From positions 1-13,171 of the forward strand of contig JAUPTR010000099.1 in NCBI GenBank assembly GCA_030917985.1: a stretch of 13,171 nt of DNA, read 5' to 3'. Origin of the DNA: Pseudomonadota bacterium (lineage in GTDB: Bacteria > Pseudomonadota > Gammaproteobacteria > Burkholderiales > SCOH01). The position numbers and the translations under genes were made by a program. How positions within the stretch are numbered: the first letter of the stretch is position 1; each line of letters opens with the position of its first letter. Below, one piece after another: positions 7,429 to 13,171 of the stretch. Below the pieces are notes generated by a model that saw nothing but the letters and a program-made list of their open reading frames with translations, was not told the DNA's origin and ran no database searches.

Positions 7429-7935
7429 ATGGCAATACTGAATTTACTGCATTTCCCTGATGAGCGTCTGCACACTTTGGCTCAGCCGGTGACGGATTTT
7501 GGCCCGGAATTGCAACGTTTGATCGACGACATGGCAGAAACCATGTATGCGGCACCCGGTGTAGGGCTGGCGGCTACGCAGGTGGATGTGCACAAGCAGC
7601 TGTTTATTGCCGACGTGAGTGAAGAGAATAACCGGCTACTGGTGTTCATCAACCCGAAAATCACGCGCCGCGAAGGTGAGTGTGAGCTGGAAGAGGGATG
7701 TCTGTCAGTGCCCGGGATTTATGACAAAGTCGCCGGGCGGGCACGGGAGGTGACCGTCGAGGCGCTTGATCGACACGGCAAGCCTTTTTCCCTGACTGCC
7801 GATGGTCTGCTGGGTCTGTGTATTCAGCACGAGCTGGATCATCTGCTGGGTAAGGTATTTGTGGAATACCTGTCGCGCCTGAAGCAGGAGCGGATTGCCA
7901 AAAAACTCAAAAAGAACCAACGCAAGTCGATGTGA
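7429..7935 (+). CDS. def: peptide deformylase
   Basis: This 168-residue cytoplasmic metalloenzyme removes the formyl group from N-formylmethionine of nascent proteins. All three signatures are present: GVGLAATQ (44-51), EGCLSVPG (89-96, metal-binding Cys91) and QHELDHL (133-139, HEXXH with His134, Glu135, His138). Length fits the usual 165-175 residues. The basic C-terminal tail (KKLKKNQRK) resembles the helix used for ribosome docking in type 1 enzymes; that role here is inferred. It is the first gene of a def-fmt pair, divergent from the LysM-dprA operon. Confidence 0.99.
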   Translation: MAILNLLHFPDERLHTLAQPVTDFGPELQRLIDDMAETMYAAPGVGLAATQVDVHKQLFIADVSEENNRLLVFINPKITRREGECELEEGCLSVPGIYDKVAGRAREVTVEALDRHGKPFSLTADGLLGLCIQHELDHLLGKVFVEYLSRLKQERIAKKLKKNQRKSM

Positions 7936-7966
7936 TTTGCCTGATGAGCAGAATGTTTGGATAAAG

Positions 7967-7997
7967 ACGGGCCTGCAGCTGCGGGCCCGTGTGTTTT
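7967..7997 (+). terminator. terminator-like hairpin between def and fmt
   Basis: ACGGGCC (7967-7973) pairs perfectly with GGCCCGT (7984-7990) over a 10-nt loop that itself contains the palindrome GCAGCTGC. GTGTTTT follows directly. The stem is strong but the T-run is short and interrupted, so partial termination is more likely than complete. It ends 18 nt before the fmt start and 31 nt after the def stop codon. Confidence 0.5.
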
Positions 7998-8015
7998 GTG
8001 GTGCTGGAGTGTGAG

Positions 8016-8942
8016 ATGAAACTGATTTTTGCCGGAACCCCCGAATTTGCCGCGCGTGCCTTGGCGGCACTGATTACTGCCGGCCACGAGATTGCACTGG
8101 TGCTGACTCAGCCGGATCGCCCGGCAGGACGCGGGATGAAACTGACGCCGAGCTCGGTCAAGCAACTGGCGTTGCAGCACGGTTTGCCGGTAGCCCAGCC
8201 ATTGACGTTGAAAGATGTAGAGGCTCAGCAGATGTTGCGCGACGTCGGCGCGGATGCCATGGTGGTTGCCGCATACGGCTTGATTTTGCCTGAGGCCGTG
8301 CTGGATATCCCGCCTTTGGGCTGCCTCAATATCCATGCCTCTCTGCTGCCACGCTGGCGTGGTGCCGCGCCGATTCAACGAGCCATTCTCGCCGGCGATA
8401 GTGAAACGGGTGTGACCATCATGCAGATGGACGTGGGGCTGGATACCGGTGCCATGTTGTTGAAGCGTGTTGTGCCGATCACGGTGGCGGACAACGCAGC
8501 CTCCCTGCATGACAAGTTGGCTGAGGCTGGTGGTGAGGCGATTGTCAGCGCGCTGACGCAGTTGGCGCAGGGGACGTTGCCAGGTGAGGCGCAGGATGAT
8601 GCGCAGGCCAACTATGCAGCCAAATTGAGCAAGGAAGAAGCGCGTGTCGACTGGCAGCGCCCGGCGTCTGAGTTGGCGCGTGCCGTGCGTGGCTACAACC
8701 CGTTCCCGGGTGCCTTTACCTCGCTGCAAGGCGAGCCGTTGAAATTATGGCAAGCAGCCGAGGCAGAGGGAAAAGGTCAGCCCGGCAAAATTCTGGCTGC
8801 TGATAGCCGTGGCGTGCTGGTCGCGTGCGGTGACGGTGCGTTGTTGGTGACCGAGTTGCAGCGTGCCGGGGGCAAGCGCTTGGCTGTCGCACAGTTTCTG
8901 GCCGGTAATCCCATGCCTGTGGGGCAGACACTGGGGGGGTGA
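8016..8942 (+). CDS. fmt: methionyl-tRNA formyltransferase
   Basis: This 308-residue enzyme transfers a formyl group from 10-formyltetrahydrofolate to initiator Met-tRNA. The N-terminal catalytic domain has MKLIFAGTPEFA, the DRPAGRG loop (34-40), Asn105, His107 and Asp143 as the catalytic triad, and LLPRWRGAAPIQRAI. A C-terminal OB-like tRNA-binding domain begins near 205. The frame is open nine codons further upstream, but the family starts at MKLIFAGTP. An SD, GGAG (8006-8009), sits 6 nt before the ATG at 8016, so I chose that start. fmt is usually followed by rsmB in betaproteobacteria; here it meets a convergent glycosyltransferase 13 bp away. Confidence 0.99.
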   Translation: MKLIFAGTPEFAARALAALITAGHEIALVLTQPDRPAGRGMKLTPSSVKQLALQHGLPVAQPLTLKDVEAQQMLRDVGADAMVVAAYGLILPEAVLDIPPLGCLNIHASLLPRWRGAAPIQRAILAGDSETGVTIMQMDVGLDTGAMLLKRVVPITVADNAASLHDKLAEAGGEAIVSALTQLAQGTLPGEAQDDAQANYAAKLSKEEARVDWQRPASELARAVRGYNPFPGAFTSLQGEPLKLWQAAEAEGKGQPGKILAADSRGVLVACGDGALLVTELQRAGGKRLAVAQFLAGNPMPVGQTLGG

Positions 8943-8952
8943 GCCCTCACCC
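8937..8952. terminator. hairpin spanning the fmt stop in the convergent junction
   Basis: GGGTGA (8937-8942, containing the fmt stop) pairs with TCACCC (8947-8952) around GCCC. It lies in the 13-bp gap between the converging fmt and GT4 stop codons. No T-run follows on either strand, so it may be a weak bidirectional or 3'-end-protecting structure rather than a classical terminator. Confidence 0.35.
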
Positions 8953-8955
8953 AAC

Positions 8956-10092
8956 TCACTCAGGCAGGTGCAGCAATCTGCGGTAGAGCGCATTCAGCTG
9001 CTGCGCCATGTGGTCGAGCCGTAATGGCTCGGCCAGTTGCCTTGCAGCTACACCCATGCGCTTGGCTGTTTCACTGTCACACAGCTGGCGGATTGCCAGT
9101 GCCAGACCGGCGATATCCAGTGCATCGCGCACAAATCCCTGTTGGCCGTCACTAATCAGCTCGGCGGCCCCACACTTATTGCTGGTGATGACGGGTAATC
9201 CGCAGCCCATGGCCTCGACTACGACATTGGGGAATGGGTCGTACAAGGTAGGCAGCAGCAGCGCATCTGCCATGCCGTAATAGGCTTTGACGTCTTTTTG
9301 CGCACCCACAAATCGGGCCCGATTGCTTATTCCCAGCGAATGCGTCAGTTTCTGGTAGCTGCCCGCCTTCTTGTCGTGGCCGACAATCACCAGTGTTGCC
9401 TCCGGTGCCTGGGCCACGGCCTGTAGCGCTTGTGCGACGCCTTTACGTTCAAAGCCCGATCCGACGTATAGAAATACTGGCTGTTCAGGCGTCAGCCCCA
9501 TTTGCTGGCGCATATGGGCACGATGTTGCTGGCGCAGGCCAGGGTGGAAGCTGTCGGTATCAATGCCGTTGTAGATGATCTCGAAGCGCTCGTCCGGCAG
9601 GCCAAAATAATGCTGGATTTCGGCTTTGACCATCTTCGAATTACAGATCACGGTTTTCAGGCGCGGGCTACGAAACATCCGTGCTTCCGCTGCCAACACG
9701 TAATGATGGTAGGGATTCAGTAACAGCGACAACTTGCCCGGTGGCGACAATACACGTCGCCGCTGTGCCAGCCATTCGCGATGCACGCCATCGCCGGCGC
9801 GATAGACGTCGCAGCAGGCAAGACGCTCGTGGGATTGCACCAGATCGAATGATTGCGACTGCTGTACGCGGCAAACCGCGCGCGCGAAACTGGCATCACG
9901 CCAGACATTGCCAAGATAAAACGGATTGAGGCGGATCGCCTGCATGCCTTGCAGGTTTTCCCATTTGCGGGTCAGCAGCGTGATTTGCGCGCCATCGTTG
10001 GCCAGCGCCTGAATTGCGCGTGAGACAAAACGCTCCGCACCGCCGGCGGCATTATATTTCTGCCGCACCAGCGCAATGTGCAAGTGGCTCAC
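8956..10092 (-). CDS. WaaG-like GT4 glycosyltransferase, probable LPS core biosynthesis
   Basis: This 378-residue GT-B enzyme of the GT4 family probably adds a sugar to the LPS inner core at the cytoplasmic membrane. The N-terminal acceptor domain has YNAAGGAER (13-21). The C-terminal donor domain has YVGSGFERKG (209-218, with Arg216/Lys217 for the donor phosphates) and the YDPFPNVVVEAMGCGLPVI stretch. In the usual E-x7-E motif the first Glu is Asp here (Asp285, Glu293). Segments around VGSGFERKGV, VGHDK and CGLPVITSNKCG resemble E. coli WaaG, and the waaQ-then-waaG order matches the E. coli waaQ operon. The sugar (glucose in E. coli) is not provable. Start is GTG at 10090-10092, overlapping the waaQ TGA in GTGA, with GAGG 7 nt upstream. 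No membrane helix is visible. Confidence 0.88.
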   Translation of the reverse strand: MSHLHIALVRQKYNAAGGAERFVSRAIQALANDGAQITLLTRKWENLQGMQAIRLNPFYLGNVWRDASFARAVCRVQQSQSFDLVQSHERLACCDVYRAGDGVHREWLAQRRRVLSPPGKLSLLLNPYHHYVLAAEARMFRSPRLKTVICNSKMVKAEIQHYFGLPDERFEIIYNGIDTDSFHPGLRQQHRAHMRQQMGLTPEQPVFLYVGSGFERKGVAQALQAVAQAPEATLVIVGHDKKAGSYQKLTHSLGISNRARFVGAQKDVKAYYGMADALLLPTLYDPFPNVVVEAMGCGLPVITSNKCGAAELISDGQQGFVRDALDIAGLALAIRQLCDSETAKRMGVAARQLAEPLRLDHMAQQLNALYRRLLHLPE

Positions 10093-11153
10093 AATTCGGC
10101 CTCAAGTGCTTGCATTGCGGCCAATACCTGCTGTACCGGAATCAGATCCAGGCATTCGCTGCGCTTGCTGCCGCCACAGCCATCCTTGCCACAGGGGCGG
10201 CACGGATGGTTTGAGGTGACAATCCGGTGCGGCACTTGCCACGGCCCCCATTCGATATCACCGGATGGGCCAAATAGCGCCAAAGTTGGTGTCTGCATGG
10301 CTGCCGCAATGTGCATCGGCACCGAATCCATGCCAATGAATAGCTGCGCCTGCCCGGTCAGTGCTGCCAGTTCTTTCAGCGTCAGTTGTCCGCTCAGGTC
10401 TACAAGCGGCTGCGCCAATTGTGCCTTGATGTTGCCGATCAGCTCACGCTCTTTCTCGTCCGGCGCGGCGGTCAGTACAATCTGCCGGCCCTGGCTTTGC
10501 AACTGCCGGATCAGCTCGGCCATGCGTGCCGCTGGCCAGCACTTGAACAACCAGCGCGAGGCCGGATGAATCTGTATGAATTGTTTTGGTTGCAGGCCGT
10601 GTTGTTGCAGCATTTGCTGGACACGTTGCCGGGCGGCGTCACCCGGCACCAGAACCAGCTTGCGTTGCGCCTGATCCGGCTGAATGCCGATGCGGCGCAA
10701 CGCGTCCAGATGGATTTCCACCGTGTGCCGGCGGTTGCCGCCAATAACCGGATACAGGTGGCTGAAACTTTTGCGCCAGAATTTCGGCTTGCCGCCATAG
10801 TTGCCGCATACCGCCCAGCGCGCACCCAGCAAGCGTGCCAGCCAGGCGCCACGGCTGCTGTCGGTGAGATGAATCACCAGATCGTAATGACGTTGCCTGA
10901 GCTGCTGAAACAGGCGCCATTCGGCAGCCAGGCCCTTGTTTTTGCGTGGCACGGCAAACAGCTGACTCAAATCAGGGTGTTCCGCCAGCATCGGTGCGGT
11001 GTCGGCATAGACCAGCGCATCGATTTCAGCCTGGGGGGCGTGTTGTTTCAGCGTGGCCAGCAGCGGCGAGGTCAGCAGGACGTCGCCATGATGGCGTAGC
11101 TTCACCACCAGTACACGGCGTAACTGGTGGAGGGGAATCGAGTCAGGAGGCAT
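10089..11153 (-). CDS. waaQ: LPS heptosyltransferase III-like (GT9 family)
   Basis: This 354-residue GT9 enzyme is expected to transfer a side-branch heptose to inner-core heptose II from ADP-heptose, in the cytoplasm at the inner membrane. It has the GT9 N-terminal VLVVKLRHHGDVLLTSP (Asp24 in HHGD), the WLFKCWP segment and the donor-site stretch GMDSVPMHIAAAMQTPT followed by LALFGPS (about 274-297). A C-terminal cysteine cluster (Cys318, Cys321, Cys326, Cys334 in HPCRPCGKDGCGG) is typical of WaaQ-type members rather than WaaC/WaaF. The ATG at 11151-11153 overlaps the ptsI stop as TAATG, without a clear SD, so reinitiation is likely. An 8-bp hairpin lies just inside the gene. Exact acceptor cannot be proven by sequence alone. 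Confidence 0.9.
   Translation of the reverse strand: MPPDSIPLHQLRRVLVVKLRHHGDVLLTSPLLATLKQHAPQAEIDALVYADTAPMLAEHPDLSQLFAVPRKNKGLAAEWRLFQQLRQRHYDLVIHLTDSSRGAWLARLLGARWAVCGNYGGKPKFWRKSFSHLYPVIGGNRRHTVEIHLDALRRIGIQPDQAQRKLVLVPGDAARQRVQQMLQQHGLQPKQFIQIHPASRWLFKCWPAARMAELIRQLQSQGRQIVLTAAPDEKERELIGNIKAQLAQPLVDLSGQLTLKELAALTGQAQLFIGMDSVPMHIAAAMQTPTLALFGPSGDIEWGPWQVPHRIVTSNHPCRPCGKDGCGGSKRSECLDLIPVQQVLAAMQALEAEL
11105..11130 (-). repeat. hairpin just inside the waaQ reading frame
   Basis: CCACCAGT (11105-11112) and ACTGGTGG (11123-11130) form an 8-bp perfect inverted repeat with a 10-nt loop. It begins 20 nt downstream of the waaQ start codon. In mRNA it would sit at the edge of the initiating ribosome's footprint. 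Function is unproven; codon choice alone could produce it. Confidence 0.35.
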
Positions 11154-12883
11154 TACAGCGCGTTCAGTTGTTCCAGCAGATCCCGCATTTTCTCAGGATC
11201 TTCGCATTTCAGCATCTTATTGATGATTGGCTGAATTTCCACCAGATCGGTTTTCAGCACTTTCTGCTTCACGTTCAGCAAATGTGCCGGATGCATCGAG
11301 AATTTGCGCAGGCCCAAGCCCAGTAGCAAGCGGGTCAGGCGTGCATCACCCGCCATTTCGCCGCATACCGACACAGGCACACCAATCCGGTCTGCCGCCC
11401 GGAAAGTCTGGCTCAGTAGATACAACACGGCCGGGTGGGTGGGGTCATAGAGATGCGCCACCATGTCGTCGGAACGATCCACCGCCAGCGTGAACTGGAT
11501 CAGATCGTTGGTGCCGACCGAAATGAAGTCCACCTGCTTGAGGAAATTGTTGACCATGATCGCGGCCGCCGGTGTCTCGATCATCACCCCCAGCTTGACG
11601 TTGCGGTTGAATGGAATGCCTTCGTCGGTCAGGCTTTGCTTGGCCAGTTCGATGTGCATGCGGGCCTGTTGCAGCTCGTGAATGCTGGAGATCATCGGGA
11701 TCAGGATGTGCAGATTGCCGTAATGCGAGGCGCGCAACAGCGCCCGCAGCTGGCAGCGGAACAGATTCGGCTCTGCCAGGCACAGGCGGATGCCGGTCAG
11801 GCCCAGGGCCGGGTTGGCAAACGTGCTGTGGTCCGACCATTTCGGCATCTTGTCGGCGCCGATATCCAGTGTGCGGATGGTCACCGGCAGGTTGCCCATC
11901 TGCTCCAGCACTTCCTTGTAGGCAAAAAACTGTTCCTGCTCGCTGGGCAGGGTTTCTCGGCCAAGAAACAGGAATTCCGAGCGGAACAGCCCCACGCCGG
12001 TGGCGCCATTGGCTTTGACCTGTGGCATGTCCAGCGGCAACTCGATATTCGCCTGCAACTCGATGGCGACGCCGTCGCGCGTGGTTGGTACCGCACCCTT
12101 GAGTGCTTTCAGACGACGTTTTTCCTGCTGGAAAGCCTGCTGCCGGCGTTTGTATTCGGCGAGGATCTTCTCGTCAGGGTCGATGACCACGACGCCCTGA
12201 ATGCCGTCGACAATGATCAGTTCACCTTCTTCGATGATCTGATGGGCATTGTGCAATGCCAGCACCGACGGGATATCCAGGCTGCGTGCCAGAATTGCCG
12301 TGTGCGAGGTGGCGCCACCGACATCGGTAACAAAAGCGGTAACTGCGCCATCCTTGAACAGCACCATGTCCGCCGGGCTCAACTCATGGGCAACAACAAT
12401 GGTGTTTTCGCTTTGCGCCGCCGGCAGATGTGGTGTAGCTGCCTGGCCTGCGAGCGCCTTGAAAATACGGTCGACCACTTGCACCACGTCGGCACGGCGT
12501 TCGCGCAGGTAGGATTCTTCGATTTCATCAAACTGCGCCAGCAGCACGTCCAGTTGCTGTTTCAGCGCCCATTCGGCGTTGCAATGCTGGGTTTCGATCA
12601 GATGCCGTGGCTCGCGTGACAGGGTGGCATCGTTGAGAATCATGATATGCAGCGAAAGGAACGAACCAAGCTCGGCCGGCGCGTTTTCGGGAATGCTGCC
12701 CCAGAGCATTTCCAGCTCTTTGCGGGTTTTACGCACCGCATTGTCAAAGCGGGCGATTTCGGTCTGGACCTGGTTGGCGGGCACCTCATAATGGGCAATA
12801 TCGACTTCGGTGTGCGACATCAAATGCGCACGTCCGATCGCTATACCTCCCACTACCCCGATTCCATGCAGGGTGATGCCCAT
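11153..12883 (-). CDS. ptsI: PTS Enzyme I (phosphoenolpyruvate-protein phosphotransferase)
   Basis: This 576-residue soluble enzyme autophosphorylates from PEP and passes the phosphate to HPr. The N-terminal HPr-binding and phospho-His region carries GGATSHTAILARSLDIPSVL with active His194. The C-terminal PEP-binding barrel has Arg301 (GLFRSEFLF), Arg337 (TIRTLDIGADK), the signature DFISVGTNDLIQFTLAVDR (452-470) and Cys507 in CGEMAGD. Length matches E. coli EI (575). The ATG at 12881-12883 has GAGG 5 nt upstream. ptsH lies 116 bp upstream. No sugar-specific EIIBC is in view, consistent with a regulatory PTS as known from other betaproteobacteria, though the rest of the system lies outside. 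Its TAA overlaps the waaQ ATG. Confidence 0.99.
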   Translation of the reverse strand: MGITLHGIGVVGGIAIGRAHLMSHTEVDIAHYEVPANQVQTEIARFDNAVRKTRKELEMLWGSIPENAPAELGSFLSLHIMILNDATLSREPRHLIETQHCNAEWALKQQLDVLLAQFDEIEESYLRERRADVVQVVDRIFKALAGQAATPHLPAAQSENTIVVAHELSPADMVLFKDGAVTAFVTDVGGATSHTAILARSLDIPSVLALHNAHQIIEEGELIIVDGIQGVVVIDPDEKILAEYKRRQQAFQQEKRRLKALKGAVPTTRDGVAIELQANIELPLDMPQVKANGATGVGLFRSEFLFLGRETLPSEQEQFFAYKEVLEQMGNLPVTIRTLDIGADKMPKWSDHSTFANPALGLTGIRLCLAEPNLFRCQLRALLRASHYGNLHILIPMISSIHELQQARMHIELAKQSLTDEGIPFNRNVKLGVMIETPAAAIMVNNFLKQVDFISVGTNDLIQFTLAVDRSDDMVAHLYDPTHPAVLYLLSQTFRAADRIGVPVSVCGEMAGDARLTRLLLGLGLRKFSMHPAHLLNVKQKVLKTDLVEIQPIINKMLKCEDPEKMRDLLEQLNAL

Positions 12884-12909
12884 AATATCCTCATGCTGTC
12901 GTATGTCGT

Positions 12910-12935
12910 GGCATTGCCGTCATTGCAGCAATGCC
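12910..12935 (-). repeat. hairpin in the ptsH-ptsI gap
   Basis: GGCATTGC (12910-12917) and GCAATGCC (12928-12935) form a perfect 8-bp stem with a 10-nt loop. No T-run follows on the minus strand, so it is not a clear terminator. It could protect the ptsH 3' end or set the ptsH:ptsI ratio (inference). A smaller inverted repeat, TGCCT (12954-12958) with AGGCA (12965-12969), lies closer to ptsH. Confidence 0.4.
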
Positions 12936-12999
12936 TTGTAATTGCAGTACTTCTGCCTGTGGCAAGGCAAATCCCGGTTATCGGCGTGCTTGTACGCGC

Positions 13000-13171
13000 C
13001 TATTCTCCCTCGCCAAACTTATCGTTGATCAGCCCGACCAGTGCATCCATGGCTTCGGCTTCATCCGTGCCATCGGTTTCCAGCTTGATCATCACGCCTT
13101 TGCCGGCAGCCAGCATCATTACTCCCATGATGCTTTTGGCGTTGACGCGACGATCTCCACGACTGATCCAA
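13000..13171 (-). CDS. ptsH: HPr phosphocarrier protein, C-terminal 56 residues only
   Basis: Reading from the right edge, 56 codons end in TAG at 13000-13002. The sequence contains SRGDRRVNAKSIMGVMMLAA, the HPr region around the conserved regulatory serine (Ser46 in HPr numbering; here the Ser of KSIMG). It ends GLINDKFGEGE. The N-terminal half with the phosphorylated His15 is outside the window. HPr carries phosphate from Enzyme I to EIIA proteins. Conservation of the KSIMG serine means an HPr kinase (HprK), if present, could act on it. ptsI follows on the same strand after 116 bp, so they are probably co-transcribed. Confidence 0.95.
   Translation of the reverse strand, partial: WISRGDRRVNAKSIMGVMMLAAGKGVMIKLETDGTDEAEAMDALVGLINDKFGEGE

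Noticed and set aside
7119..7460. 113-codon plus-strand frame across the divergent region
   Set aside because: It overlaps the LysM signal peptide antisense and the def start out of frame, with no SD or domain.
7839..8729. 296-codon open frame on the minus strand
   Set aside because: It lies antisense across the def end and fmt. Both those genes are certain and this product shows only low-complexity Arg/Gln/His-rich sequence.
11435..12619. 394-codon open frame on the plus strand
   Set aside because: It is antisense to ptsI, which is complete with all active-site motifs. The translated product looks like a codon-bias shadow.
1..13171. Neisseria-type DNA uptake sequences (GCCGTCTGAA) that might accompany dprA
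   Set aside because: Reading both strands by eye I saw no copy, so there is no support for this uptake word here. An exact string search would confirm.
1..13171. Mobile elements, CRISPR arrays, toxin-antitoxin or defence genes
   Set aside because: Coding density is near complete with known housekeeping and envelope genes. I found no transposase motif, direct-repeat array, or small paired genes in the gaps.

Overview
The window looks like ordinary chromosome from a betaproteobacterium. Neisseriales or a close relative is my best guess. It rests on two things: the dprA-smg-topA cluster divergent from def-fmt, and a soluble ptsH-ptsI pair with no sugar permease beside it. The genus cannot be settled by eye. 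GC content looks to be in the mid-50s, and no gene has composition clearly unlike its neighbours. I see no phage, transposon, CRISPR array, tRNA or rRNA. No stretch over 300 bases lacks a gene.

Region 1 (1-7204, all minus strand; transcription runs from high to low coordinates). The order is: a secreted LysM protein (6155-7204), dprA (6156/5058, starting with TTG inside the previous stop), smg (4505-4954), topA (2113-4404), and a GAF-PAS-PAS-GGDEF-EAL cyclic-di-GMP protein (1-2035) cut by the left edge. The first two genes are translationally coupled. The smg-topA gap is packed with inverted repeats, including a terminator-like hairpin with a T-run that ends 9 nt before the topA start codon.

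Region 2 (7205-7428) is the divergent control region between the LysM operon and def-fmt. It has an AT-rich core at about 7301-7314 and a plausible minus-strand promoter.

Region 3 (7429-8942, plus strand) holds def (peptide deformylase) and fmt (Met-tRNA formyltransferase), the enzymes that remove and add the N-formyl group of initiator methionine. A strong hairpin followed by a short T-run lies between them.

Region 4 (8956-13171, all minus strand) is ptsH (HPr, C-terminal part only), ptsI (Enzyme I), waaQ-like heptosyltransferase III and a WaaG-like GT4 glycosyltransferase. ptsI, waaQ and the GT4 gene overlap through TAATG and GTGA junctions. LPS-core assembly is therefore translationally tied to a general phosphotransfer enzyme. 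fmt and the GT4 gene converge with only 13 bp between stop codons.

Nearly all of the sequence is well-known housekeeping or envelope genes. The points worth a second look are regulatory or contextual: the hairpin-dense topA leader, the def/fmt hairpin, the PTS-LPS coupling, the loss of the usual fmt-rsmB neighbourhood, and the uncharacterised LysM partner of DprA. I found no convincing unknown system.
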